Of a stretch of DNA of 64,000 nucleotides, positions 25,501 through 35,447 are shown piece by piece (position 1 is the stretch's first letter; every line of letters begins with the position of its first letter). The stretch comes from Vespula vulgaris (taxonomy: Eukaryota; Arthropoda; Insecta; Hymenoptera; Vespidae). The notes under the pieces are model-generated. The model did not search any database and was not told the DNA's origin. It saw only the letters and a list, made by a program, of their open reading frames with translations. Position numbers and translations under genes: made by a program. The stretch covers positions 2,012,314 to 2,076,313 of the forward strand of contig NC_066602.1 in NCBI RefSeq assembly GCF_905475345.1, read 5' to 3'.

Positions 25501-27803
25501 CTTCTCCCGTTCGTGTTTCTCTCTCTCCAACCTTTCCCTCTCCTCCTTCTCACGTTTTTCCTTCTCCAACCTCTCGCGTTCCTCCTTCTCCTTCCGCCTC
25601 TCTCGTTCCAAACGTTCCTTCTCTTCCCTCTCACGTTTCCTCTCCTTGTCAAGACGTTCCTTTTCCTCTCTTCTCCTTTCCCGTTCCAATCTCTCCCTTT
25701 CCTCTTTCTCTCGCCTTTCCTGTTCCTCTCGTTCCTTCCTGAGACGTTCCTTCTCCTGCTTCTCCCGTTCCAAACGCAATTCACGTTCCTTCCTCTCCCG
25801 TTCCTCCCGGTCCCTTCTCTCTCTTTCTTCGCGTTCCCTACGTTCCTGCCTCTCCTTTTCCTCTCGTTCTCTCTTCTCACGTTCCAACCGTTCCTTATCT
25901 CTCCGCTCCTTCTCCCTGAACTCGTTCTCCTCCCTCTCCTTCTTCTCGCGTTCTCGTTCCTCCCGTTCCCTTCTATCCTTCTCCTGGCGTTCCTTGTCCA
26001 GTCTCTCTCTTTCCCTACGTTCCTCATCCTTCTCCCTTCTCTCTCTTTCCTCTCGTTCCTTACGTTCCTGCCTGTCACGATCCTCCTTGTCTCTTCGTTC
26101 CTGTCTTTCCCGATCGTCCTTCTCCCTTCTTTCCTTATCCTCTCGTTCTCTCCTTTCGTACCTCGTTTCCTTGGTCTCTTTGAAATCTCTACTGTGATTA
26201 TCGGCTTCATTGACGTCATTGTTGCCAAGGCTTTCTTTGTCATCCCGATCCTTGCGATCGACTTCCTCTTTCCTCGATCTTCTCTGACAATCCTTCCCTT
26301 TACCATGTTTAGAATCCCTACTGTCCCTACCCTCTCGAGAGTCTCTTCTCTCCCTGCTACTGCTACTGCTACTGCTGCCAATCTCCTTTCGTAAACGAGC
26401 ACGAGGTACATCGACCGAGGAAGAGGATAACGAAGACGTGCCGAACGTGGACGATATCGTGGAAGACAATGGCACCGAACAGGAAGCGGTTGTCAAGGAA
26501 GATTGATGATATTGACCGCTCGATAAAGTCTGCTGTATCGTGCCTGACGAGGTGGAGGGGATCGATGTTGTCGATGTTGCTGTCGTTAAAATCATCGTCG
26601 TTGCCGTAATAACACCGGATACTGCTGCTGCTGCTGCTGTTGCCGCTGCTGACAAGGAAATTGTAGACGCTGCTGATATCGCGGAGGATGACGAGGTGGA
26701 TGATGACGTTAAACACGTTAAAGAAGAAGAAGAAGAAGAAGAAATGGTAGAGGAAGAGGAACAGGAGGAGGATGATGACGTAGATATCGCCACTGACGAC
26801 GACGAATTATTCAAAACTGTATTACTAGAAAGTAATCCTCGATTCGTCGAGGCGCTGAGGCTGTGAATACTACATACACTACTATTACCACTAAGAAGGC
26901 TACTGGCCGACCCTATACCGCTACTATTACCACTGCTTGCTGCCGTTCCGCTACTTGCAAGACGGATGGGCAAAGAAACCGGTGGTAATTCCGGACTGAC
27001 GGTTTTGATCGACGTGCCGGGAGTGATCGGTGTCGCTGGGGTTGGGTGTACACAATTGTGCTGCATCGTCGAGCGTGGATCAGTCGTTTTCAATACCAAC
27101 GGAACCATGCTCGTCGAGAGCATCGTGCTACTACCACCGATGTGACTGCTCACAGAGGAGGTACTAGTCAATTGCACCGGCGGATGACTAGGAAATGGAT
27201 ACTGCAGACAAACTTTACTGGTGCAACCCCCGCTAGAAGTTAGCCCAGCCGTGCTACCGATCATCGAACTGACGCCTATAACGCCCGTAAATTCTTTCGG
27301 TTCGTATTTTTCACTGAAGTTCTCCAGTCGTTTAGAATCCTCGTCGAAAACACTTCTTTTCGCGAGAACGGATTTCACTATATCCGACGGTTGCACTTCG
27401 TGTAGATCCAAGTCAAGGAGTTTATGTCGGAATTTAAAACGTTCCGAAGCGCTGGCGTCGAGTTTTGCCAAAGCATCGCCACCGGCTGCACTCAGAGCTC
27501 TCGAGCCCGACCACTTTTCATACTTCTCGTCGAGGGAACGTATTCTCTCTTCGAGACTAGGAGACTGGGGCGCCGTCTCGCTGTCGGAACTCGTTGGACT
27601 GGGGCTCAAATGTCTAGGCGGTGGCGAGGCTGGTGGCTGTGGTGCCGTACAAGGGCTGGCCGCAACCGAGAGCCCGCTGGCACAAGGTGGACTAGTGACT
27701 TTCAGACTGCTGCTACTCGTCGACCGAGCATTACTGCTACTGCTGTTACCGTTGTTGTTGTTGTTGTTGTTGTGGTTGTGGTTGCTGCTGTTATTATTGT
27801 TGT

Positions 27804-27868
<65 letters not shown>

Positions 27869-30800
27869 TTGTTGTTGTTACTGTTATTATTATTACTACT
27901 GTTGCTGTTATTGTTGTTGGTGGTGGTGGTGGCGGTGGTGGTGGTGGTATTGTTGTTGCTGTTACTAGTATTGTTGTTGTTCAGCATCTGAGTCGCAAAC
28001 CTTGGTAAAGGTAACGACAGAGGACCCTCATGACTCCTTTCGCGAAATCTTCTTGGCTCGCTCGGCACAAGGTTCTCAGGTCTTTCGTCGACGAGAGGTG
28101 TTCCTGGTCGTGATCCATCGTGATGCTCATGATGTCTAGACGTTAGAACGAAGAAAAACAAAAAGTTAGATATATCGCACGTAAATCTTAGACGATACGC
28201 AACTCTTTCTCTCGTTCTCCCCTTTCTTTCTCTAACTTATTCAATCTCACCTGCTAGAAGTATCTCGACGACGCTTACAAGGTCCCGGACCCCTGCCGTC
28301 ACAGCTACTTCTTCTCGTACTATGATGCACCACCACTTTACTGTCACTTACGCGTCTAACGTCCATGCCTTTTCTACCGGAATGAGAAGTTACCAACAAC
28401 GATGCGATTTCAGGTTCATCGTCCTCGCATAATATCGTTGTTGAACTTCCATCCAACTTAACTCGTTTCTTAGGTGCAAAACCCACTTCGTCGCCGCTAC
28501 TGTGACACTCCTCGAGCTGTTCCAATAAATGAACTCGCTCCTTTTGAAGATGCCTGATGTCGGGCGGAGGTAAAATAGGTGGTGGCGGTGGAACAGGTGG
28601 GTCCACGCTGGTAACAACACTCTGGACGGCATGTCGTCGAGACGATGGGGGTGGTGGACAATCATCATCGTTGAGTTTACCGTCGCTCAGAACGCTGCTC
28701 TGGTAATCATCGTGGCTCGCTCCACTTCCCTGGCTGAACTCGTCGTAACTTCGAAATCTACGTGGCGTTGGGTCGTTGTAGTCGCCGTCGTAGTATGAAT
28801 CTTGATAGGAACGCCTGCTGCTACGCGACATTGCCGTTGGATGAGCAGGACTGGCCCCGGGCGTGCTACCACCACCGGAAGTACGAGAGTAACTACTAGT
28901 TGTCCTTGATCTTGGGGGTGTATCGTAACGCGTAAATCGACCGCTCGAATTTGACACTGTAACTGCTGATTCAAAGCTGCTACGCTCCCTCCTGTAATGA
29001 ATCCTTTCAGTAACGCGTGAATTCTACTTTGTGCTCTTTATTTGGGGGTGACGATGATACTTAAAGCTAGATATGTATACATTAGTATTTATTAATTATA
29101 CATTATAAAACGTACTTGTGAACAATTTCATATTATTGCAAATTGTTGCAAATATTTATCTTTAAACGATTCAAATCTTTCGACTTTCAATTATATACAA
29201 AACATTATACGTACGTACATACATACATATATGTGTATATATATATATATATACGTCGAAAAATATAATATATAATTATACATACGCAACATCGAAGGTT
29301 GTCGCCGGCGAAGGCCTGGTGTCCCAAGGTTTTTCACCAGCAACTCCTTGTCTTTCCAGATGTTCGTAAAACGTTTCCTGGCATTCTCTGGACGCGAAAT
29401 CCACTTGAAGACGACGTCCACGAAGTGCGGCTCCTCTCATTTCCTTCACAGCAGCCTGGGCGCAGCTTATTTGTTCGAAGAAGACTAACGCATGGCCACG
29501 TTCACGATCCACCACGACTTGCGTTATAGGACCGAACTGATGGAACTGCATGTTCAAGTATTTTTCTGACATGCAATCTATGAAACGGACATACACGATA
29601 ACATCGTGATTAATTAAAAATGCATGTGTTAGATCAGATTTACGATGAAACATGTTGGAATTACCTCCTATACCATCCACCCAGACACAAGAGGTAGGCA
29701 TAGATTTGCCAAATCCAAGTTTGATACGATTCGCACCTAGGTGTTCGCCATCCATAGATCTCATGGCCTTAACGACGCTACCGATATCCGAATACTGACA
29801 AAATGCATAGCTCGAAACAGCGCCTTGCTTTTTGATGTCAATTTCCTGCAAAGACAAGCGAAAAGGGATACCATTTATTAAGATACAGAACTCGATGAAT
29901 AATAAAACTTAGACTATGCAAATCGATCCTCCGCGACTTACTATAATTTCGCCAAAAGGCTCAAAGTGTTTCCTGAGTTCAGACGCAGTTACATCTTTCT
30001 CGAGATTCCCAATAAAGAGCGTCCTCGTTGCTTTGGGATGATACTCGTCTAGTTCGGCCTCGTACGGCCTGAACTCGTTGTCCTCGACGTCGTATCCTTG
30101 GTAAGGCGCAACTTCGATCTTGCAACCGAAAAATAGTTTGTCATGAGAAACTTCCAAGGCTTTTTCAACGTCCTCGGGTTTCTTGAAGCAGACCAGAGCG
30201 TATCTGTCGCCCGCTGCACCGACGACCTTCACCCACGTGACTTTCCCATGCTTTTTATACTCATGGAAAAGGCCATCCTTGAGAGAAGTGTCGCTGCTAC
30301 GAGCAGGAAGGTTCCGTACGCAGATCGCCAGTGGCCTGCGATCTTCGGTGACTGCAACAGCATTTCCAGTACGATGAGGCGAGCTTCCTGGTGACGTGCT
30401 TGTGGCGGACGTGCTACCGGCGGAACTGCCACTTCGACTACTACTGCTGCTACCGGAACGACTGCTGCCGCTTGGTGAGCTACTACCGCTTCGAGATTTT
30501 CTACGTTGCTTCTTGTGTTGTCGGTGGACACTGCTGCTACTACCACCTCCGCCTCCTCCGCCACCTGTTCGTGTCACAACAAAAGAGATTACACCAATGA
30601 TCCCAAGAAGCAATATCGAACTAATCCTTGAAGAATGTCAGATATAAATTTTACCTGGCTCATCCTGGTAGGAATCATTGGTAGCCGGCGAAGGTGGTGG
30701 TGGTGCATTGCTATATCTCGATGAAGTCGTCGACTCGTAGGCAGAGGACCAGGAAGACGGTGCCCGATGACGATCTAAATGGGGCGGGGGTGGCGGCCCG

Positions 30801-33800
30801 GAGCCGTAAGGGCCTGTCCTCGGGTAAAGCCGATCCCTCGCCCTGCTCGACGTCACGTGGTAAGAGCTACCAGGTGGTGGACGTCCACGTGGTATATAGC
30901 CACCAGGGTCACCGCTGTTAGGATCCGCTGGATGACCTTGAACGACGACGACGCCGCTTCCGGTGCTGCCGACGCCGCCACCGCTACCGGCATTGCTGCC
31001 ACCGCCTCCACTCCCGGCAACCCCGCCTCCGCTGTAGAAACCCCCATGGGAACCCCCGTGGGAACCTCCGTGCGAGCTACCGTGTGAACTCCTCGACTCG
31101 ACGAAGCTACTCTCGCCGCCACCGCCACCGACAACGACGCTGCCGCTGACGCCGACGCCAACGCCGCCCCCGCTGCCACTGCTACCGCTGCCGCCGACGC
31201 CGCTGCTAACGCCAACTGCGTTACCACCACTGCCTCCGACGACTCCGCCGACTCCGCCGACGACGCCGCCACCAGATCCGACGATACTCCCGCTACTTCC
31301 TCCGACGACGCCAACACCACCCCCGACACCACCGACGCCTCCTCCACCTCCGCCTCCGGCACCGCCGCCGCCACTCGAGCCATGATCCTCCGAACTTCTG
31401 AAACATACCAAGTCGAACTTAGTCTAGCCTGATGCTAGAGATTCCTCTTGCTGGCACCCTTGTTTGCTTGCTTGCTTGCTTGCTTGTTGCTTGCTTGCTT
31501 GCTTGCACGAACGTGATCGTTATGCCCAAGTGTTTCAGTGTTCACGTGATCACGATGCTAAGTGTTTCGTTAAACGAGCCAAGCCTTTTATTCCCTGCTC
31601 ATGATGCTTATATCTTAAGCTTAAACGAATTTTCCCATATACATTTTAACCTTCATCTTCTACGCATATTTCTGTATGCAAGAGCCCATGCGTACGAACG
31701 TAACCTCGTCAACTATAAAAAAAAAAATGGCTGATGCGAGATGCGAGTCATGTTCGAAGAAAAGAAAAAAAGATCATCCGCCTGAGATTATCCGTGGCGA
31801 TGCATCAAGAGGATATCCGCGATGGGACAAGTTCTTCATTGTAAAATCCGACACCGAAGGACAAAACTTTGCGCGTGTCGCGTCGGTCACGCCAAAGAAG
31901 AGATTCCAAATCGTGACACGGATGTGGAAAGTCCCAAGAAGAGAGATTTCGAAACGTTCTTCTGTGGCTACTGATCTCTAACCAATCATCGGAGACACGT
32001 TATTCAAAGAAGGCTATCGGTGTTGTGGTTTGTAAAAGAGAACGAGAGGAGGAAGGGTTTGGGCTTGGTTAAGGAAAAACGAGTTCTACGATTATCCTTG
32101 ACTGCTCCTAACCTCAAAGAATCTCTTAACAAATTCGTTACTCCTTCTATCCTGTTAAGATCCTTTGAAAAAAAAGAAGAAAAAAAAGAAAAGAAAGAAA
32201 GAAAGATAAAGAATATCACATTGAAATACGACGTTCGAGGAATACCGTTGAAAAGATAGAATTTCTCTTTCCTAGGCTTGAAAATATTTCACATCGAATC
32301 GAATATTTCTCAAATATACTATTCCACCGCATAATCGTGTGCGTGCGTGTTTGCGCGTATGCGTCAATGTTCGATATAGTATATAGAGGGGCAAGGGTTA
32401 ATCGTAGCTTCTTGCATGTGTCGTGACTTGTTTGGCATGCACGGTATGGGCACAATAATATACTCGATAAGATATTTCTAGAGTCGTATCGGCATACCTC
32501 TTAGCGCATGCGCATTGACGAAAGAAAGGCAGGGTCACGATAAATTAGTCTAACGCCTTATTTATCTATAGCCAAGTCTCTCTTTTAACCTATACTGTTC
32601 TCTTTCTCCGCCTTTCTCCACGAGCATGCCCCGTCTGCTTATACGTTTCTCTTTAAACTCAATCGTATTAGAAAAATTTCGTCAGCTCTCGATTCGTACA
32701 GAGAAATGATAAGGACTTATATTTATAAATGTCTGATTCATAAGTAGATTGTAAACCTTGAATACGGTGATAAATATTAAATAATGACGTCATCTCCTTA
32801 GTGAAGTTTGCACGAATCACCAATGATTACGTTACGATCAAAGTTCGAATGTCTCTTGAAAGAATAAACAGACCTACGTATTCCGTAAATAAAAAGAGAA
32901 AGAGGGAGGGCTCGTACATTCCTAACTACGGCACTGACGGTTAAGAGCCGTTCTCCCCTCCACCTCTCAACCTCTATCTCGCTCTATCGCTCTCTTTCTC
33001 TTTCCCCTCCCCCTCTCTCTCTTCTTCCTCCCACTCTTCCCTCCAGACCCCGAGCATCCTCCATAACGTCGTACGCCCTCTCCCTCGTCGTCACGCTTCG
33101 ACGTACCGTCACTCGACGACGAAACGCGTGGCAACGTCGCCTTCTTCGTCGTCATTTTCTTCGACAATACCCCGTCCATCCATCCGTCCGTCCGTCTGTC
33201 CGTCCATTGTCGTCGTCGTCGTCGTCGTCGTCATCGTCGTCGTGTCTTCGAAATCGTCACGGTCGTCTAACTTTTCATGGAAATGCAACCGCCATTACTA
33301 CACTTCGGCGAGACATTCCTAAGTACGTGCAATAACCCAAGTATGTTTCTTCTCTTCTCTTCTCCCCTCCCCTCCCCTCCCCTCCCTACCCTTACCCTTT
33401 CTTTCTTTTTTCAGTATAAGGTATTATAATATTTCTTACTAATCCTATGCGAGACTCTTCTCCTTTTAATTTGGTTCTCTTACGAATAAATTATTCCGCA
33501 CGCAAAAGAAATGAACGAAAAGGAAAATTTGTTAAACTCGAGCCAACCAAATACGACGCGGGTCGATAGAGAAGTAAGATAGAGAAAAATATACGTATCT
33601 AACATTATTCGTTCAAACGAGAAGAGAAATTTTAAATAAAAGAAACTCATTATTACGTATCGTAATGATGTTGGTACAGCCATTACGAAAAATATCGCAA
33701 GATATATAACGAAATGGTTAGTAGAGATAGACAAACAAATGTTGAAATTTCTTTTATAGAAGAACGAGATATAGGATAACTCGAGTCGATGTTAAAAACG

Positions 33801-34245
33801 ATAATAATTCAGTACTCGTCAGGAACGACGACGGACGATCATGATAAGTCGAAAGCTACAATTTTTCCAGGAAATACTTTCACGAGAAATCGATTAGTCC
33901 CTGTTGTCCGTGACGCAGTTCAAAAGAGAAAGACATTTGATCGAATTCAACGACTCGATCGATATCTTTCAGTTTGATAAGAATATTTGGATATCATAAT
34001 CATTATAATAATAATAATAATCATGATCATCATCATCATAAAAACGATACCGACAATATCTATCTACCTAAAGATGTCTCAACGTTTTCACTAATTACAC
34101 ATATTACATACATATGAGCTGTTCCTCGTATGGTCTGATAGGAAGAGGATAAATGTTGAAAAGGTCATAAAATTTCCACGACTTATCTTTTCAGCAACAA
34201 CAATTCGTACTTGTTTTTCAATATACACGGTGCACCGTCTTGGAA

Positions 34246-34276
<31 letters not shown>

Positions 34277-35447
34277 TGACGATGACAACGAAGACGACGA
34301 CACTTGGCACTTATATTTAATCCAAATTCACTGTAATCCAACACTGCATCCATTGGGTAAATCGTCGACGTGTCGAATAGACGAGTTTCACTAAATTTTC
34401 TTTTTCTCATATCCCACTGCATTTCTTTACACATCCTATTGCGATATTTTTATCTCATATTAAATATTAGAAGTATCCAGTCAAGGTATTCGATATAATT
34501 AGATGAGGATTAAGAATATAAGGAAGTGTACATAAGGATGGGCAAAGACCATACGATCAAAAAAAAAATAAAAAAAAAATAAAAAAGAAAAGAAAAAGAA
34601 AAAAAAACGAAGAGACACCTAACACGTGTAATGACGTTTCAATGTCGTTTTACCTGCTTCCGGTATAACGCGCGATTTAATCGATTCCCTGCGACGTGAC
34701 TCATCATAAAGTGGTCTTTTATACACACACACACATATTATATCGAGAGAGGTTGTACACACAAAGTATTCGAAATGAACAAAAATATCGTTATCGGGTT
34801 CTCGTCACAAGACACGTATAGCGATAGGAGACATTGCTGTTAAGGTTTATGTTCACGATCCATGATTCTTATCTACGGTTGGTTATAACGACACGTTGAT
34901 TATTATGAATCATTATGGATCATTATAGAGGATTAAAAATTCTGATCCCGCATTTATATTTATTTCAAGTTGTCTGCGGAATTAACTAAAATGAGAATCT
35001 ATATCCATATTAGATATACCCGTAATAGGTATAGGTGTATAATAGAATATATATATATATCCTAGGAATATATAGGGTATTTTGCACAATTTAACAAAAA
35101 GATAGAACAAAAAGATAAACACATAAGATCCCAGCATATCTCACCCGTGCGAGGGAAATCTATGTTGAAGATGCTGGGGCTCGTAGTACTGTGTCGTAAG
35201 GGCTCGTTCGTCCAAAGTGTGCTCAGTCGCGTGAGCCTTCGCTGCGGACTTGATATCCATGAACGCCACCGTCGCGGAGGCGCCCCCGGTGTTAATCGAG
35301 GAACCGCCGCCCCCGCTGCCACCGCCGCTGCCGGAACTGGAACCGGAACCACCCTCGTTGCCCTCCCCGAGGGAACCACCGGAACCTCCGTCCACAGGGC
35401 ACACCTCGCCCCGCGGCAGCAGCTTGACGCTCTGCACGCGTCCATAC
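15760..35447 (-). CDS. spen: Split ends (SPEN/SHARP family RRM and SPOC protein), 5' end missing
   Basis: A nuclear RNA-binding transcriptional regulator. Family members act in Notch, Wnt/Wingless and EGFR signalling and recruit corepressors through SPOC. Twelve exons, - strand order: 35447-35145, 31397-30655, 30564-29942, 29845-29665, 29577-29286, 28991-28251, 28135-17662, 17564-17448, 17351-17235, 17047-16295, 16195-16037 and 15888-15760 (TGA). Phases match at every junction, giving 4,876 residues. Domains, numbered from the first visible residue: half of RRM1 (1-100), Gly/Ser linker (about 101-370), RRM2 (about 424-504), RRM3 (528-603), RRM4 (607-679), a Ser/Pro/Arg region, poly-Asn (about 1010-1105), an Arg/Glu/Lys helix (about 1620-1876), a conserved ISMYDKVKARS block (about 2105), poly-His (about 2540), an acidic run (about 3480), a Gln/Pro/Val array (about 4030-4260) and SPOC (about 4709-4876). 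The first half of RRM1 and the start codon lie upstream and were not found. Confidence 0.95.
17235..17564 (-). other. spen: Two 117-nt phase-0 spen exons
   Basis: Exons 17564-17448 and 17351-17235 each code exactly 39 residues and have phase 0 at both ends, so either could be skipped without a frame shift. They encode a Pro-rich linker between the giant exon and the SPOC exons (VEVSMSGCIMVPTASP in the first, SPPLPPPAHHHANASQ in the second). Confidence 0.85.
18235..18945 (-). repeat. spen: Coding minisatellite: Gln/Pro/Val 12-mer array in Spen
   Basis: Within the giant exon, a 12-base unit coding Pro-Gln-Val-Gln repeats almost without break over 18480-18930. A looser Gln/Ala/Ser/Leu-rich tail with a poly-Gln run extends to 18235. 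Two blocks use different synonymous codons: CAAGTTCAGCCT in the 5' part (18723-18930) and CAGGTCCAGCCT in the 3' part (about 18490-18722). Open frames in the other five frames here (Leu/Arg-, Ala/Glu- or Ser/Phe-rich) are shadows of the array. Confidence 0.93.
20515..20640 (-). other. spen: Acidic Glu run in Spen
   Basis: A run of mostly Glu with one Asp (EEEDEEEEEEEE) sits in the Lys/Glu/Val-rich part of the giant exon, around residue 3480. It is a low-complexity acidic patch with no recognised fold. Confidence 0.8.
25385..26180 (-). other. spen: Arg/Glu/Lys-rich predicted long helix in Spen
   Basis: About 260 residues are nearly all Arg, Glu, Lys and Asp with repeats such as ERREKEERERLEREK. 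Alternating charges at i/i+4 fit a stable single alpha-helix rather than a classical coiled coil, because hydrophobic heptad positions are rare. Similar charged stretches are known in Spen proteins. Long open frames on the + strand and in another - frame arise from this composition. Confidence 0.8.
27700..27990 (-). repeat. spen: Poly-Asn/Thr/Ser coding repeat in Spen
   Basis: AAC/AGC codon runs encode long Asn and Asn-Ser stretches with a short Thr run, about residues 1010-1105 near the start of the giant exon. The + strand reads CTG/TTG, so antisense poly-Leu frames here are artefacts. Confidence 0.9.
28251..28991 (-). other. spen: Spen exon after RRM4: Ser/Arg- and Pro-rich region
   Basis: This exon joins RRM4 to the giant exon. 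It begins at CAG|GAGGGAGCG and ends at AGCAG|GTGAGA, coding 246 full residues. It contains an Arg/Ser-rich start, a poly-Pro segment (VPPPPPILPPPDIRHL), a short helical segment with HLLEQLEEC and a basic KKRVKLDG that looks like a nuclear localisation signal. Confidence 0.85.
29390..30340 (-). other. spen: RRM2, RRM3 and RRM4 of Spen
   Basis: RRM2 starts at PLAICVRNLPARSS, with RNP1-like RYALVCFKK. RRM3 starts at RTLFIGNLEKDV, crosses the intron 29846-29941 and has RNP1-like SYAFCQYSD. RRM4 starts at TSCVWVDGI, is interrupted by the 87-nt intron at 29578-29664, and continues with DCMSEKYLNMQFHQFG and RNP1-like GHALVFFEQ. These modules bind structured RNA in SPEN proteins. The aromatic residues expected in the RNP strands are present. 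Confidence 0.93.
29578..29664 (-). other. spen: 87-nt in-frame, stop-free intron inside RRM4
   Basis: The donor GGAG|GTAATT and the acceptor TTTCATAG|ATTGC bracket 87 bases. Read through, they would insert 29 residues between strand 1 and helix 1 of RRM4. Removing them restores VDGIGDCMSEKYL, which matches the family. A TTAAT branch-point-like site and a T-rich end support splicing. The intron length is a multiple of three and contains no stop, so an unspliced transcript stays open. Confidence 0.82.
30655..31397 (-). other. spen: Gly/Ser/Val-rich linker exon of Spen
   Basis: This exon encodes about 247 residues, the first two thirds nearly all Gly, Ser and Val, then Arg/Pro/Tyr/Ser-rich. Codons are GC-rich (GGC, GGA, AGC), in sharp contrast to the AT-rich surroundings. 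It lies between RRM1 and RRM2 and looks disordered. It may be fast evolving. Confidence 0.88.
31462..31507. repeat. (GCTT)n tetranucleotide array
   Basis: About ten GCTT units with one slip, in the spen intron. The same tetramer family, read as AAGC or GCAA, recurs near 36090-36145 and 43205-43325. Confidence 0.9.
31727..31981 (+). CDS. Unrecognised 84-codon ORF antisense to a spen intron
   Basis: ATG follows an A-run (a good insect start context) and the frame runs 84 codons to TAA. The peptide starts MADARCESCSKKRKKD and contains PRWDKFFIVKSDTEGQNF, with a mixed, non-repetitive composition unlike the microsatellite ORFs nearby. I recognise no family. A faint likeness to retroelement ORF1 segments is only an impression. 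No splice sites or promoter were identified, so it may be chance. Confidence 0.22.
   Translation: MADARCESCSKKRKKDHPPEIIRGDASRGYPRWDKFFIVKSDTEGQNFARVASVTPKKRFQIVTRMWKVPRREISKRSSVATDL
35145..35447 (-). other. spen: Second half of Spen RRM1 with a Gly/Ser insertion
   Basis: The exon opens with YGRVQSVKLLPRGE, the beta-2 region of RRM1. After about 35 Gly/Ser-rich residues it resumes with ATVAFMDIKSAAKAHATEH. Strand 1, helix 1 and the RNP2 motif must come from an upstream exon ending with two bases of a split codon. The family usually has only a short loop where the Gly/Ser insert lies. Confidence 0.88.

Larger units (their letters stand above)
31398..35144 (-). other. spen: spen intron between RRM1 and the Gly linker
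   Basis: A 3.7-kb intron (donor GG|GTGAGA, acceptor TTTCAG). It holds a GCTT tetramer array at 31462-31507, purine tracts near 32170 and 34560-34610, TCG repeats at 33205-33245, GAC repeats near 34240-34275 and an 84-codon + strand ORF at 31727-31981. No further spen exon was found in it. Confidence 0.75.

Noticed and set aside
25366..26394. 342-codon + strand ORF opposite the Spen charged helix, and a 353-codon ORF in another - frame (25350-26411)
   Set aside because: Both are shadows of Arg/Glu/Lys codons in the spen exon. Compositions are Leu/Phe/Ser-rich or Arg/Gly/Asn-rich, with no splice context or recognisable domain.
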